Source of the DNA: RGDT01 sp964630925
GTDB lineage: Bacteria; Planctomycetota; Planctomycetia; Gemmatales; Gemmataceae
Assembly: GCA_964630925.1 (NCBI GenBank)
Contig: CAZVZK010000034.1
Location: 12,525-76,524 of the forward strand
Reading direction: 5' to 3'
DNA: 64,000 nucleotides
Shown piece after piece: positions 40,892-49,524 of the stretch (positions are counted from its first letter, which is position 1; each line of letters begins with the position of its first letter). The position numbers and the translations under genes were made by a program. The notes under the pieces are model-generated. The model was given only the letters and a program-made list of their open reading frames with translations, was not told the DNA's origin and searched no databases.

Positions 40892-40925
40892 CCGTTCCAG
40901 ATACGCTCACGCTCCAGTACGCTCT
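40892..40925. repeat. Fragment of the GGAGCGTGAGCG repeat
   Basis: The reverse complement reads TGGAGCGTGAGCGTATCTGG, matching the GGAGCGTCAGCGCATCTGG pieces at 16720-16750. It fills the gap between the kinase remnant and the TfoX gene. Confidence 0.5.
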
Positions 40926-41254
40926 CACTTCGCCGGCAGCGTGGCGGTGAAGCGCAGGCATCGGGCGACCCAGTCGGCCAGCTCGTCGTCCTCGACGACG
41001 CCCCTGGGTCCGACCATGACCCAGCCGGACATGGGCCGGCCGGTGATGTCGAAGGGCCGGGCGTGTGGCTCGCGCAGGGCCTCCTCGCCCTCGTCCGGCC
41101 CGACGCGGGCGATGAGCGAATCCTTCCACACGCCGACGCAGACGTTGCCGCGGAGGAGGAACGCCAGCCCGCCGAACATCTTCTTCTCCAGGACGCCCTT
41201 GCGGCTTGCCAGGAGCGGGCGGATGCGTGCGGCGAGCGATTCGTCGAAGGCCAT
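40925..41254 (-). CDS. TfoX N-terminal domain protein
   Basis: 109 residues. The family pattern is seen in SRKGVLEKKMFGGLAFLLRG, VCVGVWKDSLIARVG and GRPMSGWVMV. Stand-alone TfoX_N proteins lack the C-terminal half of the competence regulator TfoX/Sxy, and their role is not settled. Length is normal for the stand-alone form. Confidence 0.88.
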   Translation of the reverse strand: MAFDESLAARIRPLLASRKGVLEKKMFGGLAFLLRGNVCVGVWKDSLIARVGPDEGEEALREPHARPFDITGRPMSGWVMVGPRGVVEDDELADWVARCLRFTATLPAK

Positions 41255-41275
41255 GAGGCTCCCTCCTGTCGGGCG

Positions 41276-42529
41276 TCAATCGGTGTCGGTGGCGGCGAGG
41301 ACGGCGATGCTCATGCGGTCCGGGCGGACGGCGAGGAGGCCGAGATCCCAGGTAACTTGGTGGAACCACGCCGTCCGCGCCTCGAACCTCACCCAGAGGC
41401 AACAGCAAGCGGCAGACGCGATCACATCGACACTCGTATCCACCCCCACGAGCGCACCGAGCGAGCGCATGGCTTCGAGCCGGCCGTGCGCGCCGAATCT
41501 ACCTGGCATGTGCCCGGTGCCAGTGGAGGACGCCGAGAACAAGTCGGCGAACACATCACAGGCCGTCACACGCTCTGCCCGAATATCCCCCTCCGTCGCC
41601 CCGTACAGGCAGTCCAGCCCCAGCGAGAGGAGCAACCCTGCCGACAGATCTTCCTCCGTGAGAGAGTCGGAGCAGTTGAATACTTGCCCTTCCAGGGCCG
41701 ACCAGGTCCGCACGGCGGCGTGAAGGCCCTCCGAGCCCACGACGTCATCCCTTTCGATCACCCCGTCAAACGCGGGGCCTTGCCCCAACGGGGTGGCGGT
41801 CGGTCGAGTGAAGGCCCCAAAAAGCGGCGCCCGCCCCCTGCCACCGAATGCATAGCGCGGCAGCCAGCGTCGCAGATCGCCCTCGGCGGCGGTCAGATGC
41901 AGCGGCAGGCGTCCGAGCGGATGTCCACTCTCGCGTAGCCGCGCTGAGACGCCCTCCGCGGCGGGCAGTCCGTCCAGCACGAAGCCGCGGAGGACCATCT
42001 CGTGGCTGAGGCACCCCAGGAATTCGAGGTACGCGGCCTCATCAGCAAACGCCTCGAGGATCGCGAAGAGGTCGCCGGGCGGCCGCTCGTAGGCGAGCCG
42101 GGACGCGGTAGCCAGCACGTCCTCTGTCGTCGGCGGGTTGTCGCGGAGCCAGCGAAGGTGTGGTGCGGCGGACTCTTCCATCGCCAGTGGCGTGAGCGTT
42201 GTGAACAGGGCAGCCATCCGTGATCCCGGCATGCCGGGGAGGTCCGGGATGGTCCGCGCTGGCGACGGATGGCAGGCAAGGTAACGCCGCAAGGACCGGA
42301 CCAGATCAATCCGCCCGCCGAAGACCCACCCTCCCAGGGTGTCGAACATCTTCGTCTCATCCGTGGTGGATCGCAGGCCCGACAGAAACGCGAACAGCTC
42401 CGGGTGAGCGCGCACCGCGTCCGCCCGCGCGTCGCCGCGCTCCTCCAGCCAGTCGGCGTACACCAGACGCGTCGCCTCGTCGCCGGGGGCGTCCAGCAAC
42501 GCGGCGACGAAGGCGTCTTCCGTGGCCAT
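41276..42529 (-). CDS. TIGR02996 domain protein
   Basis: 417 residues. The TIGR02996 planctomycete signature at 1-40 is clear: FVAALLDAPGDEATRLVYAD then WLEERGDARADAVRA. The remaining 370 residues are mixed alpha/beta with no motif I can name. The domain is known only as an N-terminal leader of varied planctomycete proteins. A hairpin lies right before its ribosome site. Confidence 0.82.
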   Translation of the reverse strand: MATEDAFVAALLDAPGDEATRLVYADWLEERGDARADAVRAHPELFAFLSGLRSTTDETKMFDTLGGWVFGGRIDLVRSLRRYLACHPSPARTIPDLPGMPGSRMAALFTTLTPLAMEESAAPHLRWLRDNPPTTEDVLATASRLAYERPPGDLFAILEAFADEAAYLEFLGCLSHEMVLRGFVLDGLPAAEGVSARLRESGHPLGRLPLHLTAAEGDLRRWLPRYAFGGRGRAPLFGAFTRPTATPLGQGPAFDGVIERDDVVGSEGLHAAVRTWSALEGQVFNCSDSLTEEDLSAGLLLSLGLDCLYGATEGDIRAERVTACDVFADLFSASSTGTGHMPGRFGAHGRLEAMRSLGALVGVDTSVDVIASAACCCLWVRFEARTAWFHQVTWDLGLLAVRPDRMSIAVLAATDTD

Positions 42530-42537
42530 CGAACGCT

Positions 42538-42560
42538 CCTGACGGGCCTCCCCCGTCAGG
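42538..42560 (-). terminator. Hairpin between the SdrD-like gene and the TIGR02996 start
   Basis: CCTGACGGG (42538-42546), 5-base loop, CCCGTCAGG (42552-42560). On the minus strand it follows the SdrD-like stop directly and ends 8 bases before the next ATG, so it may end one transcript or hide the next ribosome site. Confidence 0.5.
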
Positions 42561-43592
42561 TTATCGCGCCGGCGTCAGGTCGTGGCCGCCCGACGCCGCT
42601 CCCGGCGCAAGGACGATGCCGTCGAGGACGGCCCCGCCTGCCGCGACGCGGTAGGTGCCGGGCCGCAGGCGCTCGAAGCGGTAATGGCCGGCAGGCCCGG
42701 TGCGGGCCGTGCGCGTCATCGGGTGGCCGAACTCATCGACGCCCGTGAGCAGGACGCGGACGCCGGACGCCCCGCCCGTCACGCGTCCCAGGAGGACGCC
42801 CTGCGGCGTGGCCGTGAAGTTGTAGCCGGAGCCGTGCGTCCCCGAGGCGAGCGCGACGCCCGCCACCTTGCCGGGGCCGCCGGGTCTGCCGCCCTTGTCG
42901 CCGGGCCGCGCCGCCGTGGCGGCGTACCCCTTGCGTGGGACGGCGAACAGGTCGTAGCATCCGGGGTGCAGGCCGGCGATGCGGTACGCCCCGCGCGCGT
43001 CCGTGGTGGCCGACTGCTGCACCACGCGGCCCAGGCCGTCGATGCCGGAGAGGATCACGTGAACGCCGGCGAACGGCTCCTCGCCGGGGCCGTCGTCGTC
43101 GTCGTCCTCCAGCAGCACCAGGCCCGACACGCTCGCGGGACGCACCTCGGCGAAGGAGTACTCCTCGGCCACGGCCCCCGCCGGCAGGACGATGTGGGCC
43201 ACGCAACCCTCCCCGGCCTGGCCGGCGGGCCGGCCGTCCACCGTGCCGACGCAGGGGCGGCCCGTCGGCCCGCCCACCACGTAGGAGCCCGGCGGCAGGT
43301 TCTCGAACAGGTAGCGCCCGTCGGCGCGGGTCTTCGTGGCCCCGCGCACGGGCCGCCCGTCCGCCGTTCGGCCCGTGATGAGGACCTCGACCCCGGCCAC
43401 GGCCACGTCGCCCTCGGCGTAACAGCCGTCCCCATCCGCGTCGAGGAAGACGCGGCCCGCGAGGGACGCCGTCGCCGCCACGGGGCCCGTCTGCGGCGCG
43501 AGGCCGCGCAGGGCGAGGGCGGGCATGCGTCCGCCCATCACCATGAACACCATGTCTGCGGGTGAGACGATGTCGTCGGCCGTCGGGTCCAC
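42561..43592 (-). CDS. SdrD B-like / carboxypeptidase-regulatory-like repeat protein
   Basis: 343 residues with three beta-sandwich units: SLAGRVFLDADGDGCYAEGD to about 140, then SVSGLVLLEDDDDDGPGEEP to about 250, and VLLGRVTGGASGVRVLLTGV to the end. Each has the DGRYLFENLPPGSYVV-type strand typical of SdrD B and Cna-B-like domains; the Asp-rich loop probably binds calcium. No signal peptide is visible, unusual for this class. Probably a surface structural protein exported by an unseen route. Confidence 0.82.
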   Translation of the reverse strand: MDPTADDIVSPADMVFMVMGGRMPALALRGLAPQTGPVAATASLAGRVFLDADGDGCYAEGDVAVAGVEVLITGRTADGRPVRGATKTRADGRYLFENLPPGSYVVGGPTGRPCVGTVDGRPAGQAGEGCVAHIVLPAGAVAEEYSFAEVRPASVSGLVLLEDDDDDGPGEEPFAGVHVILSGIDGLGRVVQQSATTDARGAYRIAGLHPGCYDLFAVPRKGYAATAARPGDKGGRPGGPGKVAGVALASGTHGSGYNFTATPQGVLLGRVTGGASGVRVLLTGVDEFGHPMTRTARTGPAGHYRFERLRPGTYRVAAGGAVLDGIVLAPGAASGGHDLTPAR

Positions 43593-43717
43593 CGGGCCGC
43601 CTCCGCGGGGTGTGGGGCAGATTGAACGTTAGCCCACGGGCGGCGCCGGGGCAAGGCGCGGGGCGCCGTGGCCGCCGGCCCGCCCGGGCCGTATGACGGC
43701 AGGGCCGCCCGCCGGAG

Positions 43718-44875
43718 ATGCCGCCCGTGTCAAGGTGGATGCCTGTCGCGTGCCTGTCGGCGCTCGCCCTCGTCGCCCGCCTTCCGCTCCGCGCCGCCGA
43801 TGAGAAGCCCTCGCCGTGGGAGGGCAAGGTGGACGCGCTCGTCCGGCCGCTCATGGCGAAGAAGAAGACGCCCGGCCTGGTGGTGGGCGTCATGACGCCC
43901 GGGGGCGGGCGCGAATTCTTCTGCTACGGCGAGCTGAAGGCCGGCGGGCCGAGGCCCAGCGCCGACACCCTCTTCGAGATCGGCTCGGTGAGCAAGCCGA
44001 TCACCGGCTTGATGCTCGCCCTCATGGCCGAGAAGGGGGAGGTCAAGCTGGATGACCCGGCCCGACGCCACATCCCGAAAGGGCTCGTCGTCCCCCGACG
44101 AGGGGAGCGGGAGATCACCCTGCTGGAGCTGGCCACCCACACCTCCGGCCTGCCGAGGAACCCGCCCAACCAGCAGAGGCTCGTGCTCAAGGACGCGGCC
44201 GTGGCCGTGAATCCCTACGGGACGTACGACGCGAAGTCGCTCGCGGACGGGCTCGCGGAGATCAGGCTGAAGGACGAGGCGAGGCCGGGCTTCGCGTACA
44301 GCAATCTCGGGGCCGGCCTCCTCGGCGAGGCGTTGGCCCACAGGGCCGGCATGAGCTACCCCGAGCTGGCCCGCGCCCTCGTCTTCGGGCCGCTGAACAT
44401 GAAGGACACGTCCGCCGCCCCGTCCAGGGGACAGAGGGGGAGGATGGCCACGGGGCACGGCGGCAACGGGAAGGCGTTGCCGGGGTGGACGTTCCTGACC
44501 CTGCACGGCTGCGGGGCCGTCTGCTCCACGCCGAACGACCTCCTGGCGTTCCACGAGGCGTATTGCGGGCGTGCGGCGACGAGGCTGCGGAAGGCGATGC
44601 GGGCCACGCTGGAGAGGCGGTCCGCCGCGTTCGGACGCACCGGCACCGGGCTGGGGTGGTTCGTGCAGGAGGTGGCCGGCAGGACGGCGTGGTGGCATAA
44701 CGGCGGCACGTCCGGCTTCAAGACGTGCAACTGGTTCTGCGAGAAGCCCCCCGTCGCCCTCGTGATCCTCTGCAACAGCGGCTCGGACGCCGTGGACGAC
44801 GGCCGGGACTTCTACAGGATGGGCGAGGCCCTCTTCCGCCAGCTCGTCGAGGCCGGCAAGGCGGCGGAGAAGTAG
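43718..44875 (+). CDS. Beta-lactamase-family serine hydrolase (class C fold)
   Basis: 385 residues (an in-frame Met at 43739 may be the true start, as MPVACLSALALVARLPLRAA is a signal peptide). Catalytic SVSK at 90-93 (FEIGSVSKPITGL), YSN in FAYSNLGAGLLGE, and HNGG in WWHNGGTSGF match SxxK, YxN and HxG. Family members include AmpC, D-aminopeptidases and esterases; the substrate is unknown. Its stop is 6 bases from the opposing MR_MLE stop. Confidence 0.9.
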   Translation: MPPVSRWMPVACLSALALVARLPLRAADEKPSPWEGKVDALVRPLMAKKKTPGLVVGVMTPGGGREFFCYGELKAGGPRPSADTLFEIGSVSKPITGLMLALMAEKGEVKLDDPARRHIPKGLVVPRRGEREITLLELATHTSGLPRNPPNQQRLVLKDAAVAVNPYGTYDAKSLADGLAEIRLKDEARPGFAYSNLGAGLLGEALAHRAGMSYPELARALVFGPLNMKDTSAAPSRGQRGRMATGHGGNGKALPGWTFLTLHGCGAVCSTPNDLLAFHEAYCGRAATRLRKAMRATLERRSAAFGRTGTGLGWFVQEVAGRTAWWHNGGTSGFKTCNWFCEKPPVALVILCNSGSDAVDDGRDFYRMGEALFRQLVEAGKAAEK

Positions 44876-44881
44876 CCCCGC

Positions 44882-45997
44882 TCACCCCACCCGGTACTTC
44901 GCCACGACGGCCTCGTCCAGCTCGACCCCCAGGCCCGGCTCTTCCGGCACGCGGATCTCGCCGTCGATCACCGGGAATCTCTGTCTCGTCAGCGTCTGCC
45001 GCAACGCCCCCTGCTCGACGCAGTACTCGAAGTAGTGGGTGTTGGGCAGGGCGGCGACGAAGTGCAGGCTGGCGGCGATGTTGATGCCCGTCTTGTAACT
45101 GTGGTTCACGCACAGCCGGTGCCGCTCGGCGCTGTTCCAGCCGATGCGTTTGGACCGCGCCAGCCCGCCGACGCGCGTCACGTCCACCTGGGCCACGTCG
45201 ATGCCGCCGGTGTCCATCATCAGGTCGAATTCCTTGATGTCGCAGATCTCCTCGCCGGCGGCGATCCGCATGGGGGCGTTGGCCGAGAGTTTGCCGTAGC
45301 CCTCGATGTTGTCGGGGTGCAGGGGCTCCTCCAGCCAGGCGAGGTCGAACCTATCGAATTGCCGGGCGCGGCGGATGGCCGTGGCCGTGTCCCAGCACAG
45401 GCCGGCGTCCACCATCAATTCCACGTCCGGGCCGACGCCCTCGCGGGCCGCCTTGACGTGGGCGATGTCGGACGCCTCCGACTGCCCCATCGGCCCCCAG
45501 CCGAACTTGACCGCCCTGTAGCCCTGGCCCCGCAGCCCCTCGCCGATCCGTCGTGTCTCGTCCGGCGTGTCGCCGAACAGGATGCTGGCGTAGGCGCGGA
45601 ACGTCTTCTTGAACCCGCCGCCGAGGAGCTGGTACACGGGCCGGCACGTGGCCTTGCCCATGATGTCCCACAGGGCGATCTCGACGGCGCTCATCGCCTG
45701 GATCACCGCGCCCTGGCGTCCGAAGAAGATCGACCCCTCGAGCATGCGGTGGACGAGCCGGTCGATCTCGAACGGGTCCTCGCCGACGACGCACGCGGCC
45801 AGGCCGCGGCAGATCTTGTGCGAGACGGGCGCCTCGATGATGGCCCGGGCGACGTGCGACGACGAGTCGGCCTCGCCCAGCCCGACGACGCCGTCGTCGG
45901 TGTGGACCTTGACGACGAGCGTCTCCTGGCTGCCGTCGCAGCGCTCGTTGACATCGGGGAGACGCAGGTGGATGGCTTCGACCTTGGTGATCTTCAT
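44882..45997 (-). CDS. Mandelate racemase / muconate lactonizing family enzyme (enolase superfamily)
   Basis: 371 residues. Metal ligands are in MVDAGLCWD, WLEEPL and AAGEEI. YRAVKFGWGPMG supplies the general-base Lys region and CVNHSYKTGINIAASLH the His-containing strand. It fits a sugar-acid dehydratase-like enzyme of the mandelate racemase group; substrate cannot be assigned from sequence. A single gene, divergent from the secreted-protein gene. Confidence 0.9.
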   Translation of the reverse strand: MKITKVEAIHLRLPDVNERCDGSQETLVVKVHTDDGVVGLGEADSSSHVARAIIEAPVSHKICRGLAACVVGEDPFEIDRLVHRMLEGSIFFGRQGAVIQAMSAVEIALWDIMGKATCRPVYQLLGGGFKKTFRAYASILFGDTPDETRRIGEGLRGQGYRAVKFGWGPMGQSEASDIAHVKAAREGVGPDVELMVDAGLCWDTATAIRRARQFDRFDLAWLEEPLHPDNIEGYGKLSANAPMRIAAGEEICDIKEFDLMMDTGGIDVAQVDVTRVGGLARSKRIGWNSAERHRLCVNHSYKTGINIAASLHFVAALPNTHYFEYCVEQGALRQTLTRQRFPVIDGEIRVPEEPGLGVELDEAVVAKYRVG

Positions 45998-46078
45998 GGC
46001 GACGGTATAGCCGACGGCCCTTCAACGTCCACCGCCCGGCCTGCATATCCTGAGGAGCAGCCCGCCCCGGAGGACGGA

Positions 46079-46549
46079 ATGATGAAGACGACACTCTCCC
46101 TCGCCCTGATGCTCGCCGTGGCCGCCCCGCTCCTGGCGCTGCCCGCCGAGACACGCAAGATGCTCGACAAGGCCGAGAGCATCGAGTTCTTCTCGCTCGA
46201 CCCGTCGCCCATCGCCGCCGACGCCAAGGACCAGGGCTTCCGCGGCTACAAGCCGCTGGGCAGCGTGAAGCTGGAGAAGAAGGCCGCCCGCGAGAGGTTG
46301 TTGAAGGCGCTGTACAAGGGCATCGACGACAGCGACGGCTCGGTGGCCGGCTGCTTCATCCCGCGCCACGGCATCAAGGCCGTGGTCGATGGCAAGACGA
46401 TCGAGCTGGTCATCTGCTTCCAGTGCCATTCGATGACGGTGTACGTGGACGGCAAGCGGTCGAGCGTGCTGACCGACGGCGGGCCGGCGCCGGTGTTCAA
46501 CAAGATCCTCACCGACGCGAAGGTGCCGCTGCCGAAGCAGCCGAAGTGA
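46079..46549 (+). CDS. Small secreted protein with CFIPRHG motif, paralogue 1
   Basis: 156 residues with a signal peptide (MMKTTLSLALMLAVAAPLLA); GGAGG precedes the ATG. The mature part has LDKAESIEFFSLDP, GCFIPRHGIKAV and IELVICFQCHSMTVYVDGK. Two more genes in this window (51765 and 58620) share this plan. Three Cys are conserved around the motifs. Function unknown; likely periplasmic. Confidence 0.85.
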   Translation: MMKTTLSLALMLAVAAPLLALPAETRKMLDKAESIEFFSLDPSPIAADAKDQGFRGYKPLGSVKLEKKAARERLLKALYKGIDDSDGSVAGCFIPRHGIKAVVDGKTIELVICFQCHSMTVYVDGKRSSVLTDGGPAPVFNKILTDAKVPLPKQPK

Positions 46550-46564
46550 GCCGCGTGGGTCAGC

Positions 46565-46690
46565 GCCGAGTCACCTGCTCACTTTCGCCCTGAGTGAGCA
46601 TGTGACTCTGGCGTTATTCGACGCATCGTGTCACGCATCGTCGGCAAATACGCGAGTCACCTGCTCACACGCTCACCTGCTCACTTCGCG
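46565..46690. repeat. GCCGAGTCACCTGCTCAC repeat cluster
   Basis: GAGTCACCTGCTCAC occurs at 46568-46582 and 46654-46668, followed by CGCTCACCTGCTCACTTCGC to 46690, with GTGACTC in inverted orientation at 46602-46608. The unit at 46565-46588 recurs inverted at 55755-55779. The 279-base gap 46550-46828 holds nothing else I can support. Confidence 0.65.
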
Positions 46691-46828
46691 CACGCCCTGG
46701 CGGGTGGCCAGATGGGGTGTCTCGGCGCAAGGGTGGGGCGGCGGCGGGGGGATGGCGACGTGCCGGCCCCTCCACCCCGGCGCTCGCCGAGGGTAGCGGA
46801 TGTGATGCGAGGCGGGGGAGGGGCTCGA

Positions 46829-47137
46829 TCACTTGTCGGGGGGCCCTGGCGGGGCTGGCCGTTTCAGCCCGCGCAGCTTGTCGATCAGCCGTGCGGCCAG
46901 GGCCACGTCCGTCATCTCGGCGAGGACGACGGCGGCACGCCGCACCTTCATCTGCCCCAGCAGCTTGACGGCGGCCTCCATCTCCCCGGAGCCGGCGAGC
47001 TGCTCCAGGAGCCGGGCCGTCTCGTCGGCGGGCATGCTGTCGGAGATCGTCGCCATCCGAGGCTTCTTCGGCAGGAACGGCGCGGGCGCGGCCCACAGGG
47101 GCGTGGCGACGAGGAGTAGCGGGACGAGCAGGCGCAT
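46829..47137 (-). CDS. Small exported protein with MgtE/MotE-like helical repeat
   Basis: 102 residues with a signal peptide (MRLLVPLLLVATPLWA). The helices LEQLAGSGEMEAAVKLLGQM and RRAAVVLAEMTDVALAARLI resemble the MgtE intracellular N domain and MotE, where they support flagellar or channel assemblies. Being exported argues against a MgtE-like location. Function unknown. Confidence 0.7.
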   Translation of the reverse strand: MRLLVPLLLVATPLWAAPAPFLPKKPRMATISDSMPADETARLLEQLAGSGEMEAAVKLLGQMKVRRAAVVLAEMTDVALAARLIDKLRGLKRPAPPGPPDK

Positions 47138-47189
47138 GGGGGCCTCCTTGCTGGCGATGGCGTGAGCGTAGCGGCGGGACGGGCCGCGG

Positions 47190-47960
47190 TCAACGGGGCG
47201 TGTCGGCGTCGTCCCTCGGCCTCGCCTCGATCACCCTCCGCTCGCCGGCGGCGAGGGCGTGGCTCAGATAGTGATGCGGTGCGAAGAGCCGCCATACCTG
47301 AGAGCCGCACCGCGCGACTTCGAGGTGGATCGGGGGGCGTCGCCGAAGACGCCTCCGGGTGAAGGTGCCGTCGGCGGGGCGCAGCACCCAGTCGGGCTGC
47401 AGCCAGTCCTCCACGTCCTCGTGGCACGTCACCGCGATGAAGCGGAGGCCGCGGGACCGCACGGCCTTGGCGACGGCGGCGCTGCCGATCTGCGCCACCA
47501 CCCTGTCCACGACGGAGGTGTACTCGTCGAAGACGCGGGGGGCGTCGCCTAGGAGGGAGAGGAGGCGGGCCAGGTCGCAGCGGAAGCGCTGGCCGGTGGA
47601 GAGGGCGTGGTGGGGGCGGAGCCACGCCGGCGGCGAGGAGAAGCCGACGGAGCCGAGCAGCTCGGTCACGTCCTTGACGGACAGCGCCTCGGGGAAGCCG
47701 TCGAGGACGGATTGGTGGCCCGGCCAGGGGGGCAGGGCGTCGGCCCAGAGGGCCGGGGCGGGGAAGAGGTGGCGTGCGAGTGTTGACTTGCCGCAGCCGG
47801 AGGGGCCGGTGATGAGGCCGATGGACCAGGGGGCGTCGTGGACGGGGGCGTCGATGTCCCACTCGACGCGGGAGGTCTTCTCGGCGGCGAGGTCGAACAG
47901 GCCACGCACCGGCAGGACGCGCGGCGTCTCGTCAATGGGGCAGGAGAGGGTGACGTGCAT
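47190..47960 (-). CDS. ABC-type ATPase, COG2401-like, without its acetyltransferase domain
   Basis: 256 residues. Walker A GPSGCGKST (52-60), signature LSTGQRFRCDLAR (120-132) and Walker B RVFDEYTSVVD (142-152) are intact. The C-terminal LFAPHHYLSHAL is where COG2401 proteins continue into a GNAT acetyltransferase; here the protein stops about 28 residues later. Full-length relatives are roughly 500-600 residues. Soluble, no transporter subunit nearby. Possibly a truncated form with ATPase activity only. Confidence 0.78.
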   Translation of the reverse strand: MHVTLSCPIDETPRVLPVRGLFDLAAEKTSRVEWDIDAPVHDAPWSIGLITGPSGCGKSTLARHLFPAPALWADALPPWPGHQSVLDGFPEALSVKDVTELLGSVGFSSPPAWLRPHHALSTGQRFRCDLARLLSLLGDAPRVFDEYTSVVDRVVAQIGSAAVAKAVRSRGLRFIAVTCHEDVEDWLQPDWVLRPADGTFTRRRLRRRPPIHLEVARCGSQVWRLFAPHHYLSHALAAGERRVIEARPRDDADTPR

Positions 47961-48017
47961 GGCTGGCCTCCGGGCTGGGGCCAGTGTCGCATGGGTGGGG
48001 CGGGGGCGGGGAGGGGG

Positions 48018-48046
48018 TTGCGGCAGGAGTGGGGCGGCGGTAGGCT
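48018..48046 (+). promoter_or_regulatory. Sigma70-type promoter of MTEAEWLA paralogue 1
   Basis: TTGCGG (48018-48023), 17 bases, TAGGCT (48041-48046), 21 bases before the ATG. The same hexamers and spacing, within a shared GGCGGGGAGGGGGTTGCGGC context, precede the second paralogue. Confidence 0.6.
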
Positions 48047-48067
48047 GGGTCACGGGAGGGCCGAACC

Positions 48068-48748
48068 ATGACCATGACGGAAGCGGAGTGGCTGGCGGGC
48101 GACCAGCCGGTCCCGATGCTTCATCATCTGGGGGAAGGAGCCAGTCCTCGCAAGCGCCGGCTCTTGGCTGCCGCTTTCTGCCGGGCCGTCTGGAAGTGGC
48201 TGGACAGGGCGGCGAGCAGGGCAGCAATCGAAGTGGCGGAGCGCCGCGCCGACGGGAAGGCCACGAAGCGCGAGATGACGGAGGCTCGCAAGGCGGCTCG
48301 CGCAGCCGTGAAGGGCCACAAGCCGCTCAGTTGTAGGGAAGCGGCAGCCTCTGCATGTTTGAACGCGGTGGAGGAGACAGACGGTGTCGCAGAGTGCACC
48401 TTCAGCTACATGTACGCCGCGATTGCATTTAACAGGTTGACCTGGAGAAGGGTTCATGCGGACGCCGCTACCCAGGCAGCAAGGGTGCGCGAGGTGCTTG
48501 GCAACCCGTTCCGGCCAGTCGCCTTCCTCGCAGAGTGGCGGACACCAGCAGCCCTCACTCTCGCCGAGGCGGCATACGACGAGCGCAGCCTCCCGAGTGG
48601 CCATCTCGACCCGGCCCGCCTAGTTGTCCTGTCCGACGCAGTGGAGGAGGCGGGCTGCGCCGACGCCGACTTCCTCGCCCACCTGCGTTCGCCCGGCCCG
48701 CACGTCCGTGGCTGCTGGGCGCTGGATCTGGTGCTCGGCAGGGAGTGA
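48068..48748 (+). CDS. Gemmataceae MTEAEWLA-type protein, paralogue 1
   Basis: 226 residues (GGAGGG lies 7 bases before 48068). The N-terminal MTEAEWLAGDQPVPMLHHL, a central Cys/helix block (RLLAAAFCRAVWKWL) and the C-terminal VVLSDAVEEAGCADADFLAH with HVRGCWALDLVLG define a family abundant in Gemmataceae. The C-terminal half is 60-70% identical to the gene at 54806 by eye. Function unknown. Confidence 0.8.
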   Translation: MTMTEAEWLAGDQPVPMLHHLGEGASPRKRRLLAAAFCRAVWKWLDRAASRAAIEVAERRADGKATKREMTEARKAARAAVKGHKPLSCREAAASACLNAVEETDGVAECTFSYMYAAIAFNRLTWRRVHADAATQAARVREVLGNPFRPVAFLAEWRTPAALTLAEAAYDERSLPSGHLDPARLVVLSDAVEEAGCADADFLAHLRSPGPHVRGCWALDLVLGRE

Positions 48749-48754
48749 CGCCCC

Positions 48755-49335
48755 TCACGACATCACCGCCTTGCACGTCAACCCCGCCTCCTGGCACACC
48801 CGCAGCGCCTCCACCTGCGCACGCTCGTCCGCACACTCCACGATCACCAGATACCTGTCCGGCACGGCCGCCGGCCTCCCCCCTCCACCTTCTTCCGCGC
48901 CGCGTTCATCGCCCGCTCCGCGGCCCGCTGCGCATCCCCCACGCTCGACCACATGTTCGCCAGCGCATCCGACCCCGTGCTCACCGTGCCGCGCAGGCGG
49001 CCCAGCACCTCCTCGTTGTAGCCCGCGAGCTGGGCCATCGGGTCGATGGACAGCAGGAGCTTCCGCGCCTCCTCGTCCGTCACGTCGAGGACCTCGACGG
49101 TCACCTCCTCGTCGCCCAATTCCTCGCGCCTGAGATGGCCGTCGATCAGGGTGAGGGGGGCGTCCGCGCCCAGGTGGCGGTGACGCTCGGCGACGTAGGC
49201 GAGGGTGCTGCGCGCGAAGCCGACCTCGTCCAGCAGGGCGCGGAGGGCGGTGCGCTGGCCCTCGCCGTGGGTGCGCCCCCTCGGCCCCATTTGGCCCATC
49301 GCCCGCACGAGGCCGACCGCCACCCCCGTCAGCAT
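48755..49335 (-). pseudogene. Frameshifted ParB/Srx-like nuclease-domain gene
   Basis: The main frame (49335 to about 48884) has ALLDEVGFARSTLAYVAERH, LTLIDGHLRREELGDEEVTV and DEEARKLLLSIDPMAQLAGY, as in ParB-like N-terminal domains of phage-type proteins. A six-C run (48878-48883) breaks the frame; the other frame then gives AVPDRYLVIVECADERAQVE and ends at 48755 with GLTCKAVMS, the usual family end. The N-terminus also looks cut. May be a real pseudogene or a base-count error. Confidence 0.7.
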
Positions 49336-49524
49336 TCAGGGGGTGTTGACGAGCCGGGCATCTGCCCCCGGCCCCTCCGCCACCCCAACGCCCTACCACC
49401 CAGGCCGGGAGCAGATGCGGCAGACAACACCCCGACCCGCACGCCTCTTGGCTGTTCGCTGTTGAAGCCGCCGCGGCGGCCGGAATCATGCCCATGGTGA
49501 CGCTTCGCGGAGCCCAGGGCTTCC

